Positions 15,226 through 22,846 of a stretch of DNA of 64,000 nt are shown piece by piece. The stretch covers positions 124,001-188,000 of the forward strand of contig NZ_PCOV01000002.1 in assembly GCF_002979435.1 (NCBI RefSeq), written 5' to 3'. The stretch comes from Microbacterium sp. MYb66. GTDB taxonomy: Bacteria > Actinomycetota > Actinomycetes > Actinomycetales > Microbacteriaceae. Position 1 is the first letter of the stretch, and each line of letters begins with the position of its first letter. The notes under the pieces are model-generated. The model did not search any database. It was not told the origin of the DNA and saw only the letters and a program-made list of their open reading frames with translations. Made by a program: the position numbers and the translations under genes.

Positions 15226-16817
15226 GCCTCCACCTCCTTGAGTCGGCGCTCGGGGAAGCGCAGTGTCACACGGGTGCCGACGCCGACCTCGCTGGCGACG
15301 TCGATGCTGCCCTCGTGGGCGGCGACGATCTCCCGGACGATGCCCATGCCGAGCCCCGTCCCGCTGATGCCGGCGCGAACCGCGCTCTCCGTGCGGAAGT
15401 AGGGCTCGAACACGCGGGGCAGTTCCTCGGCGGTCATCCCGGCTCCGTCGTCGACGATCGCGAGCTCCGCGTGCCCGGCCACGGTCGCGAGGTCGACTCT
15501 GATGTGTCCGCCTGCCGCGGTGTACTTGACCGCGTTGCTGAGCAGGTTGTCGAGCACCTGCCGCAGCCGGAAGGCGTCGCCGGAGATGAACAGGCTCTCC
15601 GCTCCCGCGATCGTGAGCTCCTGCCTGTTGCCCGCGATGATCGGTGCGTACGATGCCGCCGATGCCTCGGCCACTCCCCGCAGCTCCACGGGCTCGAACG
15701 GCTCCTGCGGACTGCGGCCCGACTGCTGGAGGATGCTGGCCACGAGGTCCTGCATCCGTTCCCCGGCGTTCGCGATGATCTCGAGCTGTGCGGGCACCCG
15801 CCCGGGCAGGTCGTCGCGCTCGCGGAGCAGGTCGACGTGTCCGACGATCGCGGTGAGGGGGTTGCGCAGCTCGTGCGAGACGACGGCGGTGAAGGCGCGT
15901 CGCTCCTCGTCGGCCTCGAGCAGCGGCGTCACGTCGTCGATGACGACCAGCGTGATGTCCTCGCCCTCGCCCGCCGTGGCCATCGACTGCGTACTCACCT
16001 CGAGTGCGCGCCACTGCCCTGCTCCGTCAAACAGCCACACCCGTTCCGCCCGCAGCTTCTCCCCTGCGGCGGCGCGGGCGAGCGAGGTGCGCGACGGCGG
16101 AACGGCGGTGCCGCGTCTGGCGTCGTACTCGACCCCAGCCGACGGGAGGACCGCGCCGAAGCGGTCACGGCCGTAGAGCGTCCGGTAGGCGTCGTTCATC
16201 TGGAGGATTCGCCCCTCCGTCGTCACGACGACGAGGGCGACGCTCAGCGCGTCGACGATCTGGATCACTCTCCGCTGGTTGGTCTCGGCCCGCTCGGCGG
16301 CGCGATTGACCTGCTCCGAGCGGCGCTGCAGGAGTCGGCGGGCGGCGCGTGAGCGCTGCGCCCCGATGCGCACCGTCACACCGAGGAAGCCGAGGGTGAT
16401 GACCAGCGTGAGCAGGCGGAGGAGGATGTCGGCCGGTGTGCCGCTCTGATCCGCGAACAGCACCAGCGTCGCGCTGATGAAGGCGATGCCGCCGAGCACC
16501 CACGGCAGGGTGAAGTAGGTGGCCAACCAGACCACGGGGAAGACCCAGAGGAAGCCGAGCCGGATGTCCGGGGCGTTGGTGGTGAAGCCGACGGCGAGCG
16601 CGTCGAGGAGGGGCACGACGGTCGCGACGGTGCGCGGAAGACGATGCCATGGCACGGCCAGGGTGATCAGCGTGGTGAGGATGACGAGGCAGACCCCGGC
16701 GACGACGAGGGGGTTGGCGAAGGTCTGCGGTTTGAACGCCGTGATCATGACGACGATCGCCACGATGCTGCCCGTGAACACGAGTTGCCAGCGCCAGATA
16801 GACACAGTGCGGACCAT
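15222..16817 (-). CDS. Membrane sensor histidine kinase with PAS domain
   Basis: At 531 residues it has about five or six membrane helices to residue 150, a PAS domain at about 180-300, a HisKA dimerisation domain with the phospho-accepting His315 in VVSHELRNPLTAI, and an HATPase_c domain. The N box (NLLSNAVKYT), the G1 box (DDGAGM) and G2 (GTGLGMGI) are all present, so it should be active. It is upstream of, and overlaps, the GGDEF-like gene. The likely partner is the OmpR-type regulator that lies just before it on the same strand, separated by 211 bases with a terminator-like hairpin. A TAATCT box at 16857-16862 is a possible -10. Confidence 0.9.
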   Translation of the reverse strand: MVRTVSIWRWQLVFTGSIVAIVVMITAFKPQTFANPLVVAGVCLVILTTLITLAVPWHRLPRTVATVVPLLDALAVGFTTNAPDIRLGFLWVFPVVWLATYFTLPWVLGGIAFISATLVLFADQSGTPADILLRLLTLVITLGFLGVTVRIGAQRSRAARRLLQRRSEQVNRAAERAETNQRRVIQIVDALSVALVVVTTEGRILQMNDAYRTLYGRDRFGAVLPSAGVEYDARRGTAVPPSRTSLARAAAGEKLRAERVWLFDGAGQWRALEVSTQSMATAGEGEDITLVVIDDVTPLLEADEERRAFTAVVSHELRNPLTAIVGHVDLLRERDDLPGRVPAQLEIIANAGERMQDLVASILQQSGRSPQEPFEPVELRGVAEASAASYAPIIAGNRQELTIAGAESLFISGDAFRLRQVLDNLLSNAVKYTAAGGHIRVDLATVAGHAELAIVDDGAGMTAEELPRVFEPYFRTESAVRAGISGTGLGMGIVREIVAAHEGSIDVASEVGVGTRVTLRFPERRLKEVEA

Positions 16818-16993
16818 CAGCGCTCACCCTCCCCCTCGAACCTCAGCTTTGCCGCAAGATTACTCAAAGATCGGTCGAGCCCGCTCTTCAGGCGGCGTCG
16901 CACCCCTAGCATTCTGAGTGGGGGCCGATACTGCGGCTGGGGAACAACGCAGACGCTGGGGCCAAGCGAGTGGGGATTCGCAGGCAACCGGGG

Positions 16994-17026
16994 CCGTGGC
17001 TGGGGAGCCGCGGCCCCGCCCCACGG
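16994..17026 (-). terminator. Terminator-like hairpin after the response regulator
   Basis: The inverted repeat CCGTGG (16994-16999) with CCACGG (17021-17026) is extended by GGGG/CCCC around the loop AGCCGCGG. It lies two bases past the regulator stop codon. It probably ends or attenuates the acpS-alr-tsaE-regulator transcript before the kinase gene. There is no U-run. Confidence 0.5.
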
Positions 17027-17028
17027 TC

Positions 17029-17826
17029 TCACGGGCCGTCGGCAGGCGTGAGGCGGTAGCCGACTCCGCGCACCGTCTCGATGTAGCGCGGCGTGGTCGT
17101 GCTGTCTCCGAGTTTTCGACGCAGATTCGCGATGTGGGTCTCGATCGCGCGCTTGTCGGGGTCGCTGACGTAGTCGGTGGAGCCTTCCGGCAGACCCCGC
17201 AGTCCGCGGGCGAGTTCCGCCTTGCTACACACCCGGAGCTTGGCGTCGAGCAGAGCCGCGAGCAGATCGAACTCCGTCGGGGTGAGGTCGATCCGCTTCT
17301 GCCCGATCAGGACCATTCGCGTGTCCAGATCGAGACTGAGGTCACGGTGGACCCTCCCCCGCCAGGTCATGACGGTCGCGTCCTGCGCGGAGGACTCGGA
17401 GTCCGTCACGGAACGGGGAGCGGGAGCCGGGCGCGGGTCCGGGACGCGGGGACGGCGGAGCAGGGCTTCGATGCGGGCGCGGAGCTCGCGGGGACGGAAC
17501 GGCTTGACGAGGTACTCGTCGGCCCCGGAGGTGAGTCCCAGGACGACGTCCGACTCGTCGGCGAGCGCGGACAGCATGATGATGAACGTGTCGCTGATCC
17601 GCCGGATGCGTCGTGCGACCTCGAAGCCGTCGATGCCGGGGAGGTTGATGTCGAGGGTCGTGATGATCGGACGGTGCTTCTCGATGGCCGCGAGACCCTC
17701 GAGCCCGGAACCGGTGAGGACGGTCTCGAACCCGGCGGCGAGGAACACCTCGTCCAGCAGCGACCGCACCCCGGGGTCGTCCTCGATGATCACGACGACG
17801 AGTGCGGGCGTCGATGCCTCGGTCAC
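17029..17826 (-). CDS. OmpR/PhoB-family response regulator
   Basis: At 265 residues it has a receiver domain at 8-120 with the acidic pocket Glu15/Asp16/Asp17, the phospho-acceptor Asp59 (TLDINLPGIDG), Ser86 and Lys108 (DEYLVKPFRPREL). A linker of about 45 residues leads to a winged-helix DNA-binding domain with LTPTEFDLLAAL and ETHIANLRRKLGD, ending RYIETVRGVGYRL. The GTG start overlaps the tsaE stop as GTGA, so the gene is coupled to acpS-alr-tsaE. The kinase gene lies 211 bases downstream and is its probable partner. Targets are unknown. Confidence 0.92.
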   Translation of the reverse strand: MTEASTPALVVVIIEDDPGVRSLLDEVFLAAGFETVLTGSGLEGLAAIEKHRPIITTLDINLPGIDGFEVARRIRRISDTFIIMLSALADESDVVLGLTSGADEYLVKPFRPRELRARIEALLRRPRVPDPRPAPAPRSVTDSESSAQDATVMTWRGRVHRDLSLDLDTRMVLIGQKRIDLTPTEFDLLAALLDAKLRVCSKAELARGLRGLPEGSTDYVSDPDKRAIETHIANLRRKLGDSTTTPRYIETVRGVGYRLTPADGP

Positions 17827-18320
17827 CGGATCCTCTCCTGCGCGATCGTCACGATCCGCGGAGCGTCCGCGTCGAGCTCGGACGGATCGAGGTCGGCGGG
17901 GTCGAGGTGCGAGGCGCCGACCGGGCGCTCGAGTTCGACGTCCCACCAGGAATCCGCCAGCTCCTCGGCCATGCCCCGGCCCCACTCGATCACGACCACC
18001 GAGCGATCGAGGTCGAGGTCGAGGTCGTCGAGTTCGGCGGCGGACCCGAGCCGATACGCGTCGACGTGCACGAGGGGCGCCCGGCCGACCAGCGACGGAT
18101 GGGTGCGGGCGATCACGAAGGTCGGGCTCTGCACCGGGCCACGCACCCCGAGCCCCTCGGCGAGGCCACGGGTGAACGTCGTCTTGCCCGCGCCGAGAGG
18201 TCCGGTGAGGATGAGGAGGTCACCGGCCTCCAGCTGCGCACCGATCCGCCGTCCCAGCTGCTCCATCGCCTCGGAGGTCGCGACCTCCCTGCGGCCGAGG
18301 AACGACGGGTCGACGCTCAC
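17823..18320 (-). CDS. tsaE: tRNA t6A biosynthesis ATPase TsaE
   Basis: TsaE (165 residues) is the ATPase that drives turnover of the TsaB-TsaD complex making N6-threonylcarbamoyl-adenosine on ANN-decoding tRNAs. The Walker A motif GPLGAGKTT is at 40-48, and the family motifs SPTFVIART and LVHVDAYRL follow, then VVVIEWGRGM. The C-terminus is about 20 residues longer than usual. The GTG start overlaps the alr stop. The order alr-tsaE-tsaB is common in Actinobacteria, but tsaB and tsaD are not seen here and a response regulator takes the next place. Confidence 0.92.
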   Translation of the reverse strand: MSVDPSFLGRREVATSEAMEQLGRRIGAQLEAGDLLILTGPLGAGKTTFTRGLAEGLGVRGPVQSPTFVIARTHPSLVGRAPLVHVDAYRLGSAAELDDLDLDLDRSVVVIEWGRGMAEELADSWWDVELERPVGASHLDPADLDPSELDADAPRIVTIAQERIR

Positions 18321-19423
18321 GAGGCCCGCCGTGGCACGCGGGGTCCGATGCGCGTGACGATCTCGTAGTCGATGGTGTCGGCCGCTTCGGCCCAGTCCTC
18401 TGCGGAGGGCACTCCGAGGGTGGGATCCCCGAACAGCACGACCTCGTCCCCGATCGAGACCGGGGTGTCGCCGACGTCCACGACGAACTGATCCATCGCG
18501 ATCCGTCCGACGTTCACGAACCGGCGACCGCCGATCGAAACGGGGAGTCTGCCCGAGGCGTTGCGCGGCACGCCGTCGGCGTAGCCGAGCGGCACGAGAG
18601 CCAGCGTCGTGTCGCGATCCGTGCGGTGGTCGTACCCGTAGGAGACGCCTGTCCCCGCGGGGACGCGGCGCACGGCGGCGATCGCTCCGCGGAGCGTCAT
18701 CGCGGGGCGCAGGCCGAGTTCCGCCGAGCTGCGGTCGTCGAAGGGCGACAGCCCGTACAGTCCGATGCCGATCCGCACGGCGTCGAGCCGCATCTCGGGC
18801 AGGTCGATGGCCGCGGCGGTGGCGGCGATGTGCCGGATCTCGGGGTGGATGCCGAAGGATGCCGCCGCGGCGACCCCCTCTTCGAACTTCGCGAGCGCCG
18901 CCCTGTCGTCCTCGGCCGACGTGTTGGAGAGGTGGCTGAACAGACCGACGATGCGCAGCCGTCCGATGCGCTCGAGACGGGCGGCCTCGGCCAGCACCCG
19001 CCCCCAGTCGGCCGGGGCGATGCCGTTGCGCGACAGCCCGGTCTCGAACTTCAGGTGCACCCCGACGGGGCGATCGACGGCAGCGGCCGCGGCTGCCGCC
19101 TCGAGCTGATCGAAGGACGAGATCCCGACCTCGATGTCCTGCGCCGCGGCATGCTCGAACCGTTCGCCCGGAGTATGCAGCCACGCCAGGATCGGCGCGT
19201 GCACGCCCTGTCGCCGCAGCTCGAGCGCCTCGGCGATCTCGGCCACGCCCAAGCGGGTCGCACCGGCGGAGAGCGCCGCGACCGCGGCTGCTGCCGCGCC
19301 ATGGCCGTAGGCGTTCGCCTTGACGACCGCGATCACCTCGACCCCGGTGAGGCGGCGGAAGTGCCGCACGTTGTCGGCGATCGCGTCGAGATCGATGGTC
19401 GCTTCGCGGAACGGGACGGTCAC
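18317..19423 (-). CDS. alr: Alanine racemase
   Basis: This 368-residue PLP enzyme interconverts L- and D-alanine for peptidoglycan. The PLP-binding lysine is Lys35 in VVKANAYGHG. The second catalytic residue, a tyrosine from the other subunit, is expected in GTGVSYGYDHRTD at about residue 255-265. The C-terminal beta domain contains VGRIAMDQFVVDVGD, another family signature. It starts with ATG and overlaps acpS upstream and tsaE downstream by four bases each, indicating one operon for envelope and tRNA functions. Confidence 0.95.
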   Translation of the reverse strand: MTVPFREATIDLDAIADNVRHFRRLTGVEVIAVVKANAYGHGAAAAAVAALSAGATRLGVAEIAEALELRRQGVHAPILAWLHTPGERFEHAAAQDIEVGISSFDQLEAAAAAAAVDRPVGVHLKFETGLSRNGIAPADWGRVLAEAARLERIGRLRIVGLFSHLSNTSAEDDRAALAKFEEGVAAAASFGIHPEIRHIAATAAAIDLPEMRLDAVRIGIGLYGLSPFDDRSSAELGLRPAMTLRGAIAAVRRVPAGTGVSYGYDHRTDRDTTLALVPLGYADGVPRNASGRLPVSIGGRRFVNVGRIAMDQFVVDVGDTPVSIGDEVVLFGDPTLGVPSAEDWAEAADTIDYEIVTRIGPRVPRRAS

Positions 19424-19779
19424 AGCGGGTCTCCTTCGGCGACGACGAACGCGGCGGCGAGGCCCGCGTCATGCGTGAGGGTCAGATGCAGCGTGCGGAT
19501 GCCGCGCCCCTCGACGACCGCTGCGGTCGAGCCGGACAGGACGAAGTGCGGGCGTCCGGAGGGTTCGGAGGCGATCTCGATCTCGGTCCAGTGCACACCG
19601 TCCGAGCCGCCGAGCGCCTTGATGAGCGCTTCCTTGGCGGCGTAGCGCGCCGCCAAGGACGGAAGACGCAGCGGACGCTCCGACGGCGCGAAGATCCGCT
19701 CCCGCAGACGCGGAGTCCGGGCCATCGTCCGCTCGAATCGCGGAATGTCGACGAGGTCGATGCCGGTGCCGATGATCAC
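19420..19779 (-). CDS. acpS: Holo-[acyl-carrier-protein] synthase
   Basis: AcpS (119 residues) moves 4'-phosphopantetheine from CoA to apo-ACP for fatty-acid synthesis. The Mg-binding motif GTGIDLVDIPRFE at the N-terminus and the catalytic RYAAKEALIKAL segment near residue 45 are intact, as is the late LTLTHDAGLAAAFVV. The GTG start lies six bases after a TAGGCT box, so this operon may begin as a leaderless message. It is the first gene of acpS-alr-tsaE-response regulator. Confidence 0.95.
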   Translation of the reverse strand: MIIGTGIDLVDIPRFERTMARTPRLRERIFAPSERPLRLPSLAARYAAKEALIKALGGSDGVHWTEIEIASEPSGRPHFVLSGSTAAVVEGRGIRTLHLTLTHDAGLAAAFVVAEGDPL

Positions 19780-19791
19780 TTGTTCAGCCTA
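19777..19791 (-). promoter_or_regulatory. Candidate leaderless promoter of acpS operon
   Basis: On the minus strand TAGGCT (19791-19786) is followed by GAACAA and then the GTG start at 19779. It has the same shape as the csrA and truA upstream sequences. Confidence 0.55.
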
Positions 19792-19818
19792 CTGTCCCCG
19801 CCCAGCCACCCCCTTGAA

Positions 19819-19879
19819 TGCGAACCACCCCCGTGAGTGCGCCCGCAGAGGGGTGGTTCGCACACACGGGGGTGGTTCG
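19819..19879. repeat. Three-arm inverted repeat between glmS and acpS
   Basis: TGCGAACCACCCC at 19819-19831 is perfectly complementary to 19850-19862 (13 bases). The overlapping CGAACCACCCCCGTG at 19821-19835 is perfectly complementary to 19865-19879 (15 bases). The left arm can therefore pair with either of two right arms, giving two exclusive hairpins. It lies just after the glmS stop and probably terminates glmS. It could also be a copy of a dispersed intergenic repeat. Confidence 0.7.
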
Positions 19880-19895
19880 GTGTCGGGAGCGAGGA

Positions 19896-21743
19896 CTACT
19901 CGACCGTGACGGACTTCGCGAGGTTGCGCGGCTGGTCGACGTCCAGGCCCTTCGCCGTGGCGAGTGCCATCGCGAAGATCTGCAGCGGGACGACTGCAAG
20001 CAGCGGCTCGAACATCGGGCCGGCCAGCGGGATGTGGATGACCTCGTCGGCGAACGGGAGCACCGCGGCATCGCCCTCTTCGGCGACCACGATCACCCGG
20101 GCTCCGCGCGCGCGGATCTCCTGGATGTTCGAGACGACCTTCGAGTGCACCAGCGCGGAGTGGCGCGGCGACGGCACCAGCACGAACACCGGCTGGCCGG
20201 GCTCGATCAGCGCGATCGGGCCGTGCTTGAGCTCGCCTGCCGCGAAGCCCTCCGCGTGGATGTAGGAGATCTCCTTGAGCTTGAGCGCACCCTCGAGTGC
20301 GATCGGGTAGCCGACGTGGCGACCGAGGAACAGCACGGAGCGGGTGTCGGCCATCCACCCGGCGAGCTGGGTGACGTGCTCCTGCTCGCTCTCGAGCACC
20401 TTCGCGATCTTCTCCGGAAGCGCCGCGAGCTCGGCGACGTCGACCGATGCGTCCGCAATCGCGCCGCGCACGCGCCCCATGTGCAGGCCGAGCAGCAGCA
20501 GCGCGGTGATCTGGGCCGAGAAGGCCTTCGTCGAGGCGACGGCGACCTCGGGGCCGGCGTGCGTGTAGACCACGGCATCCGACTCGCGCGGGATCGTCGC
20601 GCCCTGGGTGTTGCAGATCGACAGGGTGCGCGCACCGCGCTCGCGGGCGTACTTCACGGCCATGAGCGTGTCCATCGTCTCGCCCGACTGGCTGATCGAG
20701 ACGACGAGGGTGTCGGCGCCGATGACCGGGTCGCGGTAGCGGAACTCGTGGGCGAGCTCGACGTCGACCGCGACGCGCGCCCACTGCTCGATCGCGTACT
20801 TGCCGACGAGTGCGGCGTAGGACGCCGTGCCGCACGCCGTGATGATGATGCGGTTGATCCCGATGAACAGCTCGTCCAGTCCGTCGAGCTCCGGGATGAC
20901 GACCTGGCCGTCCTGGATGCGGCCGCGGATCGTGTTGGCGACCGCCTCGGGCTGCTCGGCGACCTCCTTGGCCATGAAGCTCGACCATCCGCCCTTCTCT
21001 GCAGCGGCGGCATCCCAGGAGACGTCGAACGGCTCGGGCTCGACGGGCGTGCCGGCGAAGTCGATGACGGTGACGGCATCCGGGGTGATCGAGACGATCT
21101 GGTCCTGACCGATCGCGAGCGCCTTGCGCGTGTGCTCGATGAACGCGGCGACGTCGGAGCTGAGGAAGTTCTCGCCGTCGCCGAGCCCGATCACCAGCGG
21201 CGAGTTGCGGCGGGCGCCGACCACGAGCCCCGGGTGGTCCTGGTGCATCGCGAGCAGGGTGAACGCGCCTTCGAGGCGGTTCACGATGCTGCGGAAGGCC
21301 AGTTCCAGGTCGCCGCCGTTGCCGGCGTACTCGCGCCCGAGCAGGGCGGCTGCGACCTCGGTGTCGGTCTCGCTGCGGAACACCACGCCGTCGGCGAGCA
21401 GTTCGTCGCGCAGCGCCGAGAAGTTCTCGATGATGCCGTTGTGGATCACGGCGAGCTTGTCGTCGTCGGCGAGGTGCGGGTGCGCGTTGCCGTCGGTCGG
21501 GCCGCCATGGGTCGCCCAGCGGGTGTGACCGATGCCGGTCGACCCGTCGGGCAGCGGCGCGTCGGCGAGCGAGTCGCGCAGCACGGCGAGCTTGCCGGCC
21601 TTCTTGCGCATGCCGAGCGAGCCTTCGCCGTCGATGACGGCGACGCCCGCGGAGTCATAGCCGCGGTACTCGAGGCGGGCAAGACCGGCGAGAAGGATGT
21701 CCTGGCTGGGGCGCGGGCCCACGTATCCGACGATTCCACACAT
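19896..21743 (-). CDS. glmS: Glutamine-fructose-6-phosphate aminotransferase (isomerizing)
   Basis: GlmS (615 residues) makes glucosamine-6-phosphate from fructose-6-phosphate and glutamine, the entry to UDP-GlcNAc. Cys2 after Met (MCGIVGYVG) is the glutaminase nucleophile. The amidotransferase domain runs to about 240 with HTRWATHG and HNGIIENF. Two SIS sugar-isomerase domains follow, with SISQSGETMDTL and the C-terminal QPRNLAKSVTVE. A TACTCT box lies seven bases before the ATG. No glmS riboswitch is visible: there is no leader. It supplies precursor to glmM and to the capsule genes in this window. Confidence 0.97.
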   Translation of the reverse strand: MCGIVGYVGPRPSQDILLAGLARLEYRGYDSAGVAVIDGEGSLGMRKKAGKLAVLRDSLADAPLPDGSTGIGHTRWATHGGPTDGNAHPHLADDDKLAVIHNGIIENFSALRDELLADGVVFRSETDTEVAAALLGREYAGNGGDLELAFRSIVNRLEGAFTLLAMHQDHPGLVVGARRNSPLVIGLGDGENFLSSDVAAFIEHTRKALAIGQDQIVSITPDAVTVIDFAGTPVEPEPFDVSWDAAAAEKGGWSSFMAKEVAEQPEAVANTIRGRIQDGQVVIPELDGLDELFIGINRIIITACGTASYAALVGKYAIEQWARVAVDVELAHEFRYRDPVIGADTLVVSISQSGETMDTLMAVKYARERGARTLSICNTQGATIPRESDAVVYTHAGPEVAVASTKAFSAQITALLLLGLHMGRVRGAIADASVDVAELAALPEKIAKVLESEQEHVTQLAGWMADTRSVLFLGRHVGYPIALEGALKLKEISYIHAEGFAAGELKHGPIALIEPGQPVFVLVPSPRHSALVHSKVVSNIQEIRARGARVIVVAEEGDAAVLPFADEVIHIPLAGPMFEPLLAVVPLQIFAMALATAKGLDVDQPRNLAKSVTVE

Positions 21744-21756
21744 GCGATCAAGAGTA
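21741..21756 (-). promoter_or_regulatory. Candidate leaderless promoter of glmS
   Basis: TACTCT (21756-21751, minus strand) is followed by seven bases and the glmS ATG at 21743. The 64-base gap to coaA shows no ribosome-binding sequence. Confidence 0.45.
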
Positions 21757-21807
21757 AGGCGGGATTTTTGCGAGTCGTCCGTACAATATTCCGGCCTCGA
21801 GCGGTCG

Positions 21808-22761
21808 TCAGAGCTTTCGCAGCAGAACGGACTCGACATCGTGGTCCGCGCCCTTGCGCAGCACCAGTCGCGCGCGATGCCGCGTGGGCATCACGTTCTC
21901 GACGAGGTTGGGCATGTTGATCTCGTTCCAGTACCCGAGCGCCGTGGTGATCGCCTCCTCGTCGGTGAGGTGCGCGAACACGTTGAAGTACGACGAGGGG
22001 TTGCTGAACGCCGCCTGGCGCAGCGCGAGGAACCTGTCGACGTACCACTTCTCGATGTGCGAGGTGTCGGCGTCGACGAAGATCGAGAAGTCGAACAGAT
22101 CGCTGACCGCGACGTCGTTCGGGGCGGGCGGCGGCTGCAGCACGTTCAAGCCCTCGACGATGACGACGTCGGGGCGGCGGACCACGACGTTCGCATCCGG
22201 AACGATGTCGTAGCGCATGTGGGAGTAGAACGGCGCTCGCACCTCGGTGGCGCCGCTCTTCACCTCGGTGAGGAACTCGATCAGCGCGCGTCGGTCGTAG
22301 GACTCCGGGAAGCCCTTGCGGTCCATGATCCCGCGACGCTCGAGCTCGGCGTTGGGATAGAGGAAGCCGTCGGTCGTGACCAGCTCGACGCGCGGCGTCC
22401 CCGGCCAGCGGCTCATCAGCTCGCGGAGCAGACGGGCGATCGTCGACTTGCCCACGGCGACCGAACCCGCGACGCCGACGACGAAGGGCGTCGTCGAGTC
22501 GTCCTCCTGGAGGAACGACGACGTGGCGGCGCCGAGTCTCTTCGTCGAGGTGGCGTACAGGCTGAGCAGGCGGCTCAGCGGGAGATAGACCTCTCGCACC
22601 TCGGTGAGGGAGAGGCGGTCGCCGATTCCGCGGAGTTCGACCACCTCGGTCTCGGACAGCGGCTGGTCGAGTCCCGCCGCGAGCCGCGCCCATTCCGCGC
22701 GGCCGATCTCCCGGTACGGCGACAGCGGCAGCGTGGGGTCGGCGGTGGTCACGGGATACAT
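21808..22761 (-). CDS. coaA: Pantothenate kinase, type I
   Basis: CoaA (317 residues) phosphorylates pantothenate, the first and controlling step of CoA synthesis. The Walker A motif GSVAVGKST is at residues 99-107 in an otherwise typical type I sequence, with [14 protein letters not shown], the [10 protein letters not shown] region and [10 protein letters not shown]. Length and order are those of E. coli CoaA. The ATG at 22761 has no obvious ribosome-binding sequence. It lies upstream of glmS on the same strand, 64 bases away, so the two may share transcripts. Confidence 0.96.
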   Translation of the reverse strand: MYPVTTADPTLPLSPYREIGRAEWARLAAGLDQPLSETEVVELRGIGDRLSLTEVREVYLPLSRLLSLYATSTKRLGAATSSFLQEDDSTTPFVVGVAGSVAVGKSTIARLLRELMSRWPGTPRVELVTTDGFLYPNAELERRGIMDRKGFPESYDRRALIEFLTEVKSGATEVRAPFYSHMRYDIVPDANVVVRRPDVVIVEGLNVLQPPPAPNDVAVSDLFDFSIFVDADTSHIEKWYVDRFLALRQAAFSNPSSYFNVFAHLTDEEAITTALGYWNEINMPNLVENVMPTRHRARLVLRKGADHDVESVLLRKL

Positions 22762-22790
22762 CGTATCCGCGTGTTCGAGCGCGTGACGCG

Positions 22791-22830
22791 CCGGATGCCC
22801 CTGCCCCCGCGAAGGGACAGGGGCATCCGG
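22791..22830 (-). terminator. Strong terminator hairpin after the surface-protein operon
   Basis: CCGGATGCCCCTG at 22791-22803 pairs perfectly with CAGGGGCATCCGG at 22818-22830, and the inner CCC/GGG extends it around a GCGAA loop. It sits just past the stop of the thioredoxin-like surface protein and before coaA. Confidence 0.75.
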
Positions 22831-22846
22831 ATGCGACGGGTGCCGG

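Noticed and set aside
16907..16930. TAGC, 13 bases and GCCGATA on the plus strand, resembling a sigma-28-type promoter
   Set aside because: The gap is 13 rather than 15 bases and no plus-strand gene follows; the genes around are on the minus strand.
19819..19879. CRISPR repeats or an insertion-sequence end
   Set aside because: There are only three short arms, with no equal spacers, no transposase and no flanking duplication.
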